Shown here: positions 23,539 to 30,844 of the stretch, piece after piece | Layout of the letters: each line of letters opens with the position of its first letter | How positions within the stretch are numbered: the first letter of the stretch is position 1 | Source of the DNA: JBPOHE01 sp052035915 | GTDB taxonomy: Bacteria; Pseudomonadota; Gammaproteobacteria; Chromatiales; Chromatiaceae | Length of the DNA stretch: 30,844 nt | Assembly: GCA_052035915.1 (NCBI GenBank) | Contig: JBPOHE010000076.1 | Coordinates: 1-30,844 of the forward strand | Direction: 5' to 3' | Made by a program: the position numbers and the translations under genes | The notes under the pieces: generated by a model | What the model saw: the letters and a program-made list of their open reading frames with translations, nothing else | Told to the model about the DNA's origin: nothing | Databases searched by the model: none

Positions 23539-26500
23539 TCATGCCACCCCGGCATAAACACCCGCATTCCGCTCTGGGTAGCTCTCGTAGACATGCTCGA
23601 AGAGCGCCGCGCATTTTTGATGGTAGATCTCCGGCGTGTAGGCCCTTGGCAGTCCGCTATCCAGCGTGTCCTCGATCGCCAACTTGAGCGTCGAGCGCGC
23701 CGCCGATTTCTGGCGCCAGTTAAGGACCAGCAGTGTCTTTAGTCGTGCGAGCAGTTCCTTTGCGACCTTCTTCACCTCGTCGTGTTCGGCCCTGGTCAAC
23801 TCCGGTGCGGGCCGTGTCAGGATGTCGAAGATGACCAGCTCCTCTTCAGTGAGGTGCTCGCGCACGTGGCGCTCCTGCTCGTCATCGAGGCTGTTCGACA
23901 GCTTGAGCAGTTCCTCGAAGAGCTGCTCGATGTTGCGGCTGCCGTTGTTGTAGCTCTCGATCAGCGCCTCGAACTTCTCTGCGAAGTCGGCCCGTGTGCG
24001 ATTCAGGCGCACGAGCCTTTCCAGCTTGGCCGCGATGGCCGCCTTCAGTGCCTCAAGGTCGGTGTTCTTGTGCGTCGATTGCTTGAAGCGCTTGGCGAGC
24101 GCCTCGAAGTTGATTTTCGAGAGGTCGATGGCCGGCGGCCCACCTTCGCGGATCGTCAAGCCCGTGATGGAGTCGTCGAGCAGCTCCCCGATCTGTTTCA
24201 GGATGGTGGCGATATCCGGCGGGTTGGGGCTGAGCTTGGCGCGGATCGCACCGGCCAGGGTGGCGATGCCCGCAACGCGCCCCGAGAACTCGATCGCCGC
24301 CGGGTCCGGCTTCACGGCACGGTAGAGCGTGCCTACGAACTTCTCATGGCCGAAGAACTCCCGCCGCAGGGAATCGGGCGCGATCAGCGCGTCGATGGCG
24401 TGCTCGAAGGCCGAGAGGCGATCCATCCCGTCCATCGGCAGAGCCTCCATCGCGGCCAGGTCCACCCCGTGGCCGGCACAGAAGGCCGTCGCTGCGGTGA
24501 CGGCTTCGCGTAGCGCGGCGACCAGCTGGGCCTTGTCCCTGACCGGGTTCTCGCCGCCCCTGCCCGCGCCGTAGATGGCCAGCGCCCGCTCCAGCGAGGC
24601 GAAGACGTTGGCGTAGTCCACGATCACGCCGGAGTGCTTGCCGGGGAACACCCGGTTGGCGCGGGCGATGGTCTGCATCAGCGTGTGGTTGCGCATCGGC
24701 TTGTCGAGGTACACCGTCGAGCAACTCGGCGCATCGAAGCCGGTCAGCCACATGGCACAGACGAAGACCAACCGCAACGGGTCGTCGGTGTCCTTGAACT
24801 TCTCGTCCAGCCCCGGCTGTGACTCGTTGATGCGCTTGCGGTGCGGTTCGATGTCGAGACCGAGTTTTTTCATCTGCTCGATCTCGTTCTGCCCGGGCGA
24901 AACGATCACCGCCATGTCGGTGCTGGTCAGCACCTCCAGCCGGGCCTTCAGTTCGGCCCGGCGCCGATCGCGCCGCGCCTGCTCGGGTGTCATGTCGCCA
25001 CCCGGTCGGTAGTGCAGCTCGCCCAGCTCCTGCTGCACTCGCGCCGTCTCGGCGGCCCAGTGCTTCTTCACCTTGTCGTGCATGCGTAGCGCGGTGGCCT
25101 TGTCGATGGACACCACCATCGCCTTGCCGACGAACCCGCGCCCCAGGAAGTGCCGCACGATGTCCTGTGCCACCGTCTCCAACCGATCATCCCGGGTAAT
25201 CAGGTGGTATTGACGCCCCAGCACTTTTTCTAGCTTCTCCTCCTGCTCGGCATCCAGCGCGGCTTCCTCGATCAGGTCGTAGATGTCGTCGTTGAGGTCG
25301 GGGTTGACCAGTTGCAGCTCGGGCGTGCGGTTCTCGTAGTAGAGCGGCACCGTCGCGCCGTCCTCGACCGACTGCTGGAAGTCGTAGATCGACACATAGT
25401 CGCCAAAGACCTCCCTGGTGCGCTCCTCGCCCGCGATCAGCGGCGTACCGGTGAAGGCCAGGAACATCGCCTTGGGCAAAGCGGCGCGCATGTTCAATGC
25501 CAGCGTGTCGTATTGGCTGCGGTGCGCCTCGTCGGTCAGCACGATCACATCCGCGCGGTCGGTGAGTATCTCCGGCGTCTGGAACTTGTGGACCAGCGTG
25601 AAGACGTAACGGTGGTTGCCGCGCAAGAGCTCCCGCAGATGCGCGCCGCTGGCGGCGTGGCACTGGTCGCCCTCGGCCTTGCTCACCGCTCCAGCGTTCT
25701 TGAAGGTCTTGGCGATCTGCTCGTCCAGCTCCACCCGGTCGGTGACGATCACGAAGGTCCAGTTGCCCGCCAGCCTGCGCAGCACCTTCTGGGCGAAGAA
25801 GAGCATCGAAAAGCTCTTGCCGCTCCCCTGGGTCTGCCAGAACACCCCGCCGCGCCCGTGGCCCAGCCGGCGCGCCTCCAGCATGGAGGCAATGGCGTTG
25901 TTGACGCCGAGAAATTGGTGGTTCTGACCGATCACCTTCACCAGCCCCGCCTTGTGCTCCGAGAAGAGGGTGAAGTTCTCCAGCAGATCGAGCAGGCGGG
26001 CACGGTCGCAGAGGCCGCGCAGCATCACCTCCAGCGACACCCGGCGCGGCTCGTCCTCGCGCTCGATGCGCTTCCACTCGAAAAAGCGCTCCCAGTCGGC
26101 GGTGAGCGAGCCGACGCGGCTGTCGGTGCCGTTGCTGGCAATCAGCAGGGCGTTGAACCAGAAGAGCTGGGGGATCTCCTTCTTGTAATGCGTCAGGTTC
26201 TCGTCGAAGGCCGCCCGCGCCGGCACGCCGGGTTTCTTCAGTTCGATCACCACCCAGGGCAGGCCATTGACGAAGCCCACCAGATCGGGGCGGCAGGTGT
26301 AGAGACTGCCCACCACGCTGAACTGGCTGACCAGCAGAAAGTCGTTGCGCTCGGGCTGCGCCCAATCCACCACGCGCACCCGCTCGGTGGTTTGCCCGCC
26401 TTGCCTTCTAGCGGTGGGGCCGGGGGTGAGGGCCTCCCGATCAGCCACCGAAACCGCAATCCCCTCCTTGAGCAGCCGATACACCTCGCGGTTGGCCGCC

Positions 26501-26763
26501 TCCAGGCTCATCGCCGAGCGGTCGCGGGTCAGCTCGTCGATGGCCGTCTGGAGCGCCTCGGGCGGCAGGCCGGGATTGAGTTTGACGAGCGCCGCCCGCA
26601 GCCGCCCCACCAGCACCACCTCGCCCTTGGTCTCGCGGCCCAGCGTGCCGCCGGGGCCGAACGTCTCCTCCATCGCCGACACCGTCTGCCAGCCCAACCC
26701 AGCAAACAGCCCGATCGCGGGCTGCTCGACGAGTTGGTCTTCGGAATACGCATGGGCGCTCAT
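23539..26763 (-). CDS. hsdR: Type I restriction enzyme R subunit
   Basis: A 1074-residue ATP-dependent translocase/endonuclease of a type I restriction-modification complex. The N-terminal nuclease has Pro159-Asp160, then Glu174-Leu-Lys176 (PD...ELK). The SF2 motor has Walker A TQGSGKS (311-317), DEAH (411-414), and motif III FTGTPL, with later helicase motifs around ANRVFPGKHSGVIVDYANVF. The C-terminal about 250 residues form the helical region that binds the methylase core. The N-terminus MSAHAYSEDQLVEQPAIGLFA is family-typical. Its ATG overlaps the nucleotidyltransferase stop (ATGA), so it depends on that transcript. hsdM is absent from the window. Confidence 0.96.
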   Translation of the reverse strand: MSAHAYSEDQLVEQPAIGLFAGLGWQTVSAMEETFGPGGTLGRETKGEVVLVGRLRAALVKLNPGLPPEALQTAIDELTRDRSAMSLEAANREVYRLLKEGIAVSVADREALTPGPTARRQGGQTTERVRVVDWAQPERNDFLLVSQFSVVGSLYTCRPDLVGFVNGLPWVVIELKKPGVPARAAFDENLTHYKKEIPQLFWFNALLIASNGTDSRVGSLTADWERFFEWKRIEREDEPRRVSLEVMLRGLCDRARLLDLLENFTLFSEHKAGLVKVIGQNHQFLGVNNAIASMLEARRLGHGRGGVFWQTQGSGKSFSMLFFAQKVLRRLAGNWTFVIVTDRVELDEQIAKTFKNAGAVSKAEGDQCHAASGAHLRELLRGNHRYVFTLVHKFQTPEILTDRADVIVLTDEAHRSQYDTLALNMRAALPKAMFLAFTGTPLIAGEERTREVFGDYVSIYDFQQSVEDGATVPLYYENRTPELQLVNPDLNDDIYDLIEEAALDAEQEEKLEKVLGRQYHLITRDDRLETVAQDIVRHFLGRGFVGKAMVVSIDKATALRMHDKVKKHWAAETARVQQELGELHYRPGGDMTPEQARRDRRRAELKARLEVLTSTDMAVIVSPGQNEIEQMKKLGLDIEPHRKRINESQPGLDEKFKDTDDPLRLVFVCAMWLTGFDAPSCSTVYLDKPMRNHTLMQTIARANRVFPGKHSGVIVDYANVFASLERALAIYGAGRGGENPVRDKAQLVAALREAVTAATAFCAGHGVDLAAMEALPMDGMDRLSAFEHAIDALIAPDSLRREFFGHEKFVGTLYRAVKPDPAAIEFSGRVAGIATLAGAIRAKLSPNPPDIATILKQIGELLDDSITGLTIREGGPPAIDLSKINFEALAKRFKQSTHKNTDLEALKAAIAAKLERLVRLNRTRADFAEKFEALIESYNNGSRNIEQLFEELLKLSNSLDDEQERHVREHLTEEELVIFDILTRPAPELTRAEHDEVKKVAKELLARLKTLLVLNWRQKSAARSTLKLAIEDTLDSGLPRAYTPEIYHQKCAALFEHVYESYPERNAGVYAGVA

Positions 26764-27467
26764 GGCGTCTCCATGGCGGCCAATGCCGCGATGCGCTGGC
26801 GTACGCGCTCCAGCCGCTGCGCATACAGTTCATCGAACGCCACCAGGCCCGGCAGTACGTTGGCGAAATCCGCAGCGGCCACCACGGCCGCGAACTGCCC
26901 ACTGAGGTAGGCGCGCAGCGTCGTCCCGCCTGCGCCGACTTCTTCCACGATGGACTGGCGCCCTTCGACCACATTGACGATGTCCTCGAAGTCGTGGCTT
27001 TGCAGCAGATCGGCCTGGCCCCGCAGGCGAAATGCCTCGAACTTGGTGGCCAGAAAGGCCGGCGCGGAGATCAGGTTGATTGATGCCCCGTTGGCCAAGG
27101 CCAGCCGTGTCGCGGTGGCCGCCGCCTCGGCATACCACCGGTTGGTAAACCCGAGCACCTTTTCGTCGGTCGGCATCAAGTCCACCTCGATGGCGCCGAT
27201 GCGCCAGCGGCAGATCGGCGCACCCGCCGAAAAATCGCGCTTGAAACCGCGCTCCGCGAACCGCTCCTCCAGCGCATGGTAGTCGCGCAGCGCCGCCACC
27301 ACCGCGATCAGGTCTACGTCGTAGGTCACGCGCGGCGGCGGCGCGGTCGGCGCATCGATCAGCAGACTGGCGGCACAACCGCCCACGAGCACCACCTCAT
27401 CACACAGGTCGCCCAGCGCGGCCGCGACTAACTCGACGCTTCGCACGTTAGGATCGCCGGCGATCAC
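26760..27467 (-). CDS. Nucleotidyltransferase-fold protein, AbiEii-like candidate toxin
   Basis: A 235-residue protein with a minimal nucleotidyltransferase core: VLVGGCAASLL (Gly29-Gly30), TYDVDLI (Asp50, Asp52) and IEVDLMPTD (Asp96). The pattern GG...DxD...D and the later LATKFEAF...DFEDIV segment resemble the AbiEii/AbiGii toxin family, whose members modify tRNA or nucleotides. The start is GTG, overlapping the stop of the upstream wHTH gene (GTGA), and its own stop overlaps hsdR. The tight pairing with a DNA-binding protein gene suggests a toxin-antitoxin or Abi module inside the restriction operon. Toxin activity is inferred, not shown. Confidence 0.75.
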   Translation of the reverse strand: MIAGDPNVRSVELVAAALGDLCDEVVLVGGCAASLLIDAPTAPPPRVTYDVDLIAVVAALRDYHALEERFAERGFKRDFSAGAPICRWRIGAIEVDLMPTDEKVLGFTNRWYAEAAATATRLALANGASINLISAPAFLATKFEAFRLRGQADLLQSHDFEDIVNVVEGRQSIVEEVGAGGTTLRAYLSGQFAAVVAAADFANVLPGLVAFDELYAQRLERVRQRIAALAAMETP

Positions 27468-27997
27468 AGTCGTTCCTCGAACAGATCCCGCGCCAGCGTG
27501 CGCTCGCGTGCGCTGCCCATGCGCAAGGCATCGAACAGGGCCAGACTCTCATACAGCAACGGGCTGCGCACGGCGGCGGCGGGCGCCGAGGCATAGAGCG
27601 GAGTCAAGGCCACGCCGCGCACCGTGCCATCCAGAAAAGGCCACACCGGCGCCGGGTCCGCCGACGGAGCGATATGGGCATTGAGCGGCGCGGCGGCATA
27701 GGCGGTGGGCAGCCCCACCACCAGAGCGCCCCGTAGCGGCGGAAAGGCATACCGCGCACCGTGGTAGAGAAACTCCTTGAAAGCCGGCAGCAGGATACGC
27801 GGCCGCTTCGCCTCGAAAAACAGCAGGCGAGCCACCTCGGCCCGCTTCAGCGCGCCATGCACCTCGGACATCGACAAGCCGGAAAACGCCGCCAGTTCCG
27901 GATAGGTCGTGCCCTGGTCGCGGCACGCCGCCAGCGCCAGCAACAGGTAAAAGTCCTGGGGCTTGAGCACGGGCTGACGGTTGGACAGTCTGGGCAT
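27464..27997 (-). CDS. Winged-helix DNA-binding protein, candidate antitoxin/repressor
   Basis: A 177-residue protein of a family often found beside AbiEii-like genes. The N-terminal third looks like a winged helix: QDFYLLLALAACRDQGTTYPELAAFSGLSMSEVHGALKRAEVARLL, with a helix-turn-helix around 30-55. The rest (YHGARYAFPPLRGALVVGLPTAYAA) is Ala/Pro-rich and resembles AbiEi-type partner proteins. It precedes the nucleotidyltransferase gene with a 4-bp overlap. A promoter overlapped by a near-perfect palindrome lies 21-70 bp upstream, which fits autorepression. Function is inferred from fold and context. Confidence 0.65.
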   Translation of the reverse strand: MPRLSNRQPVLKPQDFYLLLALAACRDQGTTYPELAAFSGLSMSEVHGALKRAEVARLLFFEAKRPRILLPAFKEFLYHGARYAFPPLRGALVVGLPTAYAAAPLNAHIAPSADPAPVWPFLDGTVRGVALTPLYASAPAAAVRSPLLYESLALFDALRMGSARERTLARDLFEERL

Positions 27998-28007
27998 GGT
28001 GATCGGG

Positions 28008-28067
28008 CGACCGGTCGTTTCGTGTTTCGCGAAATGCGAAAGTAGCGATTCAACGGAGGCAAGTCAA
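28008..28067 (-). promoter_or_regulatory. Internal promoter with overlapping palindromic operator for the wHTH/NTase/hsdR unit
   Basis: On the minus strand TTGACT (plus 28062-28067; five of six consensus bases) and TACTTT (plus 28039-28044) are exactly 17 bp apart. The -10 overlaps a 24-bp interrupted palindrome at 28018-28041 with arms TTTCG, core TTTCGCGAAA and CGAAA. A second palindrome, CGACCGGTCG, is at 28008-28017. All lie within 70 bp upstream of the wHTH start. The geometry fits repression by the wHTH protein. Confidence 0.6.
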
Positions 28068-28144
28068 CCGTTTACGAAGGCTTGCCCGCCCCGATTCGCT
28101 GTTCGCGGGACGAGCCGGTTTTCGGTGCAGGCGTGGGCGCTCAT
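28064..28144 (-). pseudogene. 5' remnant of a different hsdR allele
   Basis: A frame of 26 codons starts at an ATG that overlaps the DUF1016 stop (ATGA). It reads MSAHACTENRLV and then loses similarity before a TGA at 28064-28066. The start of the intact hsdR reads MSAHAYSEDQLV, with 8 of 12 residues identical and several synonymous codon changes. The simplest reading is that hsdR once followed the nuclease gene directly, and that a cassette carrying the wHTH, nucleotidyltransferase and another hsdR displaced it. Confidence 0.65.
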
Positions 28145-29181
28145 GGCAACTCCTCCCCCGCTTGATCGGCCAGCGCCTGCTCGATCTGTTCGATGCTGGG
28201 CAGGCTGGATTGCAGTTCCGCGGGCAGGAAATCGACCAGCTTGTATTCGGCAATACCCATAGGCTGGCTCTTATCGCTTAGCGCGTATTCGGCCACGATC
28301 TTGTTCTTGCTCTTGCAGAGCAGCAGGCCGATGGTGGGATTGTCATGCTCGCTCTTGACCTGGCGATCCACGGCGGTCAGATAAAACCCAAGCTGGCCCA
28401 AATGTTCGGGCTGGAACTTGCCGCCCTTGAGTTCGATCACCACGTAGCAGCGCAGCTTGAGGTGATAGAAGAGCAGATCGATGAAAAATTCGTCGCCGCC
28501 TACGTCCAGCAGCACCTGCCGCCCAACAAAGGCAAAGCCCGCGCCCAGCTCCAGCAGGAACTCGGTCACATGCTTGACCAGCGCGTGCTCGATCTCGCGT
28601 TCCTGGGCCTCCTCGCTCAGGCCGAGGAAATCGAAACGGTAGGGGTCTTTCAGCGAATCGCGGGCGAGGTCGGACTGCGGCTTGGGCAGAGAAGCCGAAA
28701 AGTTGGTGACTGCCTGACCGCTGCGCTCCAACAGATGGGTTTCGATCTGCATCACCAGGATGTTGCGCGACCAGTTGTGCTCGATGGCCTTGGAGGCGTA
28801 CCAGCGGCGCGTCTCGGGGCCAGGCAATTTGTCCAGCAAGGCCAACTGATGGTACCAGGGCAATTGTGCAAGCACCCCTTGCACAAAGGATTGGTCCGGC
28901 CATGCCTCGGCAAAAGCGCGCATGTATTTGAGGTTGCGCGGCGAAAAGCCCTTCATGTCGGGGAAGGCGCTGCGCAAGTCCTGCGCCAGCCGTTCGATCA
29001 CCTTCGCCCCCCAGCCTTCGCGGTCCTGCCTTTCGAGGATATCGCGGCCAATCTGCCAGTAGAGCAGCACCAGCTCGCGATTGACCGCCAGGGTCGCCCG
29101 CTGCTGGGCGCTGTGGATGCGGGTTTTCAGTTCCGTCAGCCAGGCGGCGTAATCGGCGGGGAGCGGAACGATCTCAGGCAT
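28141..29181 (-). CDS. DUF1016 (YhcG-type) PD-(D/E)XK nuclease-domain protein
   Basis: A 346-residue protein of the DUF1016/YhcG family. The N-terminal helical domain (about 8-170) includes RATLAVNRELVLLYWQIGRDILERQ and FSPRNLKYMRAFAEAWPD. The C-terminal domain has nuclease-like residues: Asp235 in FFIDLLFYH, and Glu250-Leu-Lys252 in VVIELKGGKF. Such genes are frequent inside type I restriction loci and defence islands; their exact role is unsettled. The start at 29181 (MPEIVPLPADY) overlaps the hsdS stop by 8 bp; the upstream open frame to 29526 is antisense-like composition. The stop overlaps the ATG of an hsdR remnant. Confidence 0.88.
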   Translation of the reverse strand: MPEIVPLPADYAAWLTELKTRIHSAQQRATLAVNRELVLLYWQIGRDILERQDREGWGAKVIERLAQDLRSAFPDMKGFSPRNLKYMRAFAEAWPDQSFVQGVLAQLPWYHQLALLDKLPGPETRRWYASKAIEHNWSRNILVMQIETHLLERSGQAVTNFSASLPKPQSDLARDSLKDPYRFDFLGLSEEAQEREIEHALVKHVTEFLLELGAGFAFVGRQVLLDVGGDEFFIDLLFYHLKLRCYVVIELKGGKFQPEHLGQLGFYLTAVDRQVKSEHDNPTIGLLLCKSKNKIVAEYALSDKSQPMGIAEYKLVDFLPAELQSSLPSIEQIEQALADQAGEELP

Positions 29182-30520
29182 GGTCGAGCGCCTCCACGTC
29201 GATCTGGCCGGACAGCAGGCGGGGGAGGAGCAGGTCGCGGGTGCGGCGGAGGGTTTGGATTTGCAGGTGCAACTCGTAGACGAGACGGAAGGTCGGCGCG
29301 ACGATGCAGGAGAAGCGTTCGAGCAACGTCCTCGGTGGCTGAGCAATCTGTAGATCAGCGAAGCACTGCTCTTGCACGCGCTGACGACCTGTCGCACCGG
29401 ACATGCTCTTGATCGCGACACCGCGAAACTCGTCACTGCGCGCGAGGCAGTAGACGAACTCCGCCGTAAGTGTGCGCGAACGGAGAACGATGAACTCTGT
29501 CGAGCCGAAGGCGACGGCGTTTGCACCGGACAAGAACTGAACGAAGCCAGTCTTGCCGTTCTCCAAGCAAGGTGTAATGCGGGCCAAAAGCGTGTCGCCG
29601 TTCTGAAACTTCGCGCCGCTGTTGCCTGCGCGTGCTTCGATGTTTGAAATCAGCATCGAGTCGTTAGACAGGCAGCCCATCGGCACGAATGGCTTTTCAC
29701 CTTCCCGCGGGACGATGACTCGCGGGTTGATGTGGACGCACTCCGGAATCTTCCTCACCTCCCACCCCTTTGGAATCTCCCCCAGCGGCGAGGGGACAAG
29801 GGGCACGGATTGACTCGCGCCATCCTTGGCGCTCGCCCCTTCGGGGCGGCCTTCGTCCGTCCAATCCGGCTGTCCTGCCGGATTGTCATGGCCGGGGAAG
29901 CGGAAGTGGACGAACCACTCGCGGTAGAGGGCGCGGGCCATCGACTCCAGAATCTTGATGCGCCGCTGGCTGTTCTCGATCAGCTCGTCGTAGGCCGACA
30001 GTATGCCCGCGATGCGGCGTTGGATCGGGAGGGGGGGGAGTGGGACTGGCGAGTTCAGAATCGCATCAGTCGAAAGGTTGACTTGAACTCCGCTGTTGGC
30101 GTGTGCCCGCAGCCAATCAACATAGTCAGGACTATTCGAGTGGTAGTAAAGGAAGCGTCGGTCCAAAAGATCGGGCTTACTCACAGTAATGCGCCCGACT
30201 CGTTGATTGACAAGATAACGACCGCTGACTGGCATCCATGCTGTATGCCCAAGCAAGGCCATGCTGGACTTCATGTCCGTCATGCACATCAGAATGTCAC
30301 CTTCATTGAGTAAAAAGCGCCCAAGTTTCTTGGCTTGCTCCTCGGAAACAAAAGCCTTCTTGCCGTCGGGATTGAAGCCTCCGCCTCGCAAAATGTTTCC
30401 CATTCGGAAGATCTCAAACGCACCGTTGCCGTCTTCAACGTAGTCGCTGTTTTTGAACGCGAAACCATTCTGAAAATTGCAGACCTCGGCGAGGCGCACT
30501 TGTCTCCACAGCCGGGTCAT
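29174..30520 (-). CDS. hsdS: Type I restriction enzyme specificity subunit
   Basis: A 448-residue DNA-recognition subunit that sets the target of both methylation and restriction. Target-recognition domain 1 covers about 1-160. The central conserved helix region is LPPLPIQRRIAGILSAYDELIENSQRRIKILE. Target-recognition domain 2 covers about 235-390 (begins LGEIPKGWEV), and the distal helix is LQIQTLRRTRDLLLPRLLSGQI. The ATG at 30520 was chosen: GGAGG lies 7 bp upstream; a GTG at 30526 is possible. An hsdM gene would be expected upstream, beyond a repeat-filled gap and the window edge. Confidence 0.94.
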   Translation of the reverse strand: MTRLWRQVRLAEVCNFQNGFAFKNSDYVEDGNGAFEIFRMGNILRGGGFNPDGKKAFVSEEQAKKLGRFLLNEGDILMCMTDMKSSMALLGHTAWMPVSGRYLVNQRVGRITVSKPDLLDRRFLYYHSNSPDYVDWLRAHANSGVQVNLSTDAILNSPVPLPPLPIQRRIAGILSAYDELIENSQRRIKILESMARALYREWFVHFRFPGHDNPAGQPDWTDEGRPEGASAKDGASQSVPLVPSPLGEIPKGWEVRKIPECVHINPRVIVPREGEKPFVPMGCLSNDSMLISNIEARAGNSGAKFQNGDTLLARITPCLENGKTGFVQFLSGANAVAFGSTEFIVLRSRTLTAEFVYCLARSDEFRGVAIKSMSGATGRQRVQEQCFADLQIAQPPRTLLERFSCIVAPTFRLVYELHLQIQTLRRTRDLLLPRLLSGQIDVEALDHA

Positions 30521-30597
30521 CCTCACGCCTCCAAAATCCCAGCCACATTGGCGGCGATGGTTTGTCTTGTTCTTCGAATCATCATGCGGCCTTCATT

Positions 30598-30698
30598 GGG
30601 CTTCGCCCTTTCAGGGCTAATCAACCTCTGTGCGACGGCGTTCCCAGGGCGATGCCCTGGGCTACAGGGTTTTGCGCCGTTGGCGCTATGGCCCTTTG
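30598..30698. repeat. Multi-hairpin palindromic repeat upstream of hsdS
   Basis: Consecutive hairpins are packed here: GGGC-TTC-GCCC at 30598-30608, GCCC-N5-GGGC at 30605-30617, CCCAGGGC-GAT-GCCCTGGG at 30643-30661 (perfect 8-bp stem), and GCGCC-GTT-GGCGC at 30674-30686. The composition resembles high-copy extragenic palindromic repeats known from many genomes. It separates hsdS from whatever lies to the right, and 30699-30791 shows nothing else. Confidence 0.65.
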
Positions 30699-30791
30699 AA
30701 CCGTCGATGCCATTGAGGCAAGATCGTGTCCCCGGACGTGGTGTAAGAAGCGATCAGAAGGTCATCGACTCTGGCAAGGAAGGGAAGGTCA

Positions 30792-30842
30792 TCAGTTTGC
30801 GACCGCAGGCAAGCTGATGTTGGGATTCTCGCCGAGATCGGT
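30792..30842 (-). CDS. Possible C-terminal end of a gene entering from the right
   Basis: A minus-strand frame open from the window edge reads TDLGENPNISLPAVAN and stops at 30792-30794. It could be the end of the gene preceding hsdS in the restriction locus, but 16 residues are too few to identify. An hsdM end is expected nearby but is not demonstrated. Confidence 0.25.
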   Translation of the reverse strand, partial: TDLGENPNISLPAVAN

Positions 30843-30844
30843 GA

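Overview
The window looks like chromosome of a GC-rich gammaproteobacterium, most likely a member of the Chromatiales (purple sulfur bacteria and relatives). This rests on a complete rsxABCDGE (Rnf) operon running directly into nth, an arrangement typical of gammaproteobacteria, and on the general protein flavour. No ribosomal RNA or other taxonomic marker is present, so genus-level placement is not possible from the sequence alone.

Layout. (1) 432-6821, minus strand: a tight operon rsxA-B-C-D-G-E, then nth (endonuclease III) and a DUF1841 gene. It encodes a membrane ferredoxin:NAD(H) oxidoreductase / SoxR-reducing complex. (2) 6990-9404, minus: UDP-glucose dehydrogenase then UDP-glucuronate decarboxylase, two consecutive steps to UDP-xylose for surface polysaccharide. 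(3) 10178-15491, minus: a DegP-type periplasmic protease, an OmpR-type response regulator, its sensor kinase, and an octaheme c-type cytochrome of the hydroxylamine oxidoreductase family, closed by a strong intrinsic terminator. A 285-bp MITE-like element sits exactly in the regulator/kinase junction and supplies the kinase's present ATG. (4) 16167-18372, minus: polyphosphate kinase 2 and a periplasmic protein with two thioredoxin folds. (5) 18534-23115, plus: an M23 peptidase, a TolC-family outer-membrane protein, chorismate synthase and an MFS transporter. (6) 23539-30520, minus: a type I restriction locus (hsdS, a DUF1016/YhcG-type nuclease, hsdR). A wHTH/nucleotidyltransferase pair resembling an AbiE-type toxin-antitoxin module is spliced in before hsdR and carries its own promoter and palindromic operator. 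A 5' remnant of a different hsdR allele remains just upstream of the splice, recording a cassette exchange. hsdM is not in the window and presumably lies beyond the right edge.

The most unusual non-coding signal is a family of four dispersed intergenic elements (near 338, 9959, 15971 and 23151). Each carries two palindromes built on ATTGTTCT(C/T)-N5-(G/A)AGAACAAT. The palindromes are 41 bp apart centre to centre in three copies and 32 bp in the fourth, and are bounded by inverted GGGCAT/ATGCCC-type ends. All four lie just 3' of genes and none lies inside an operon. I do not recognise this family.
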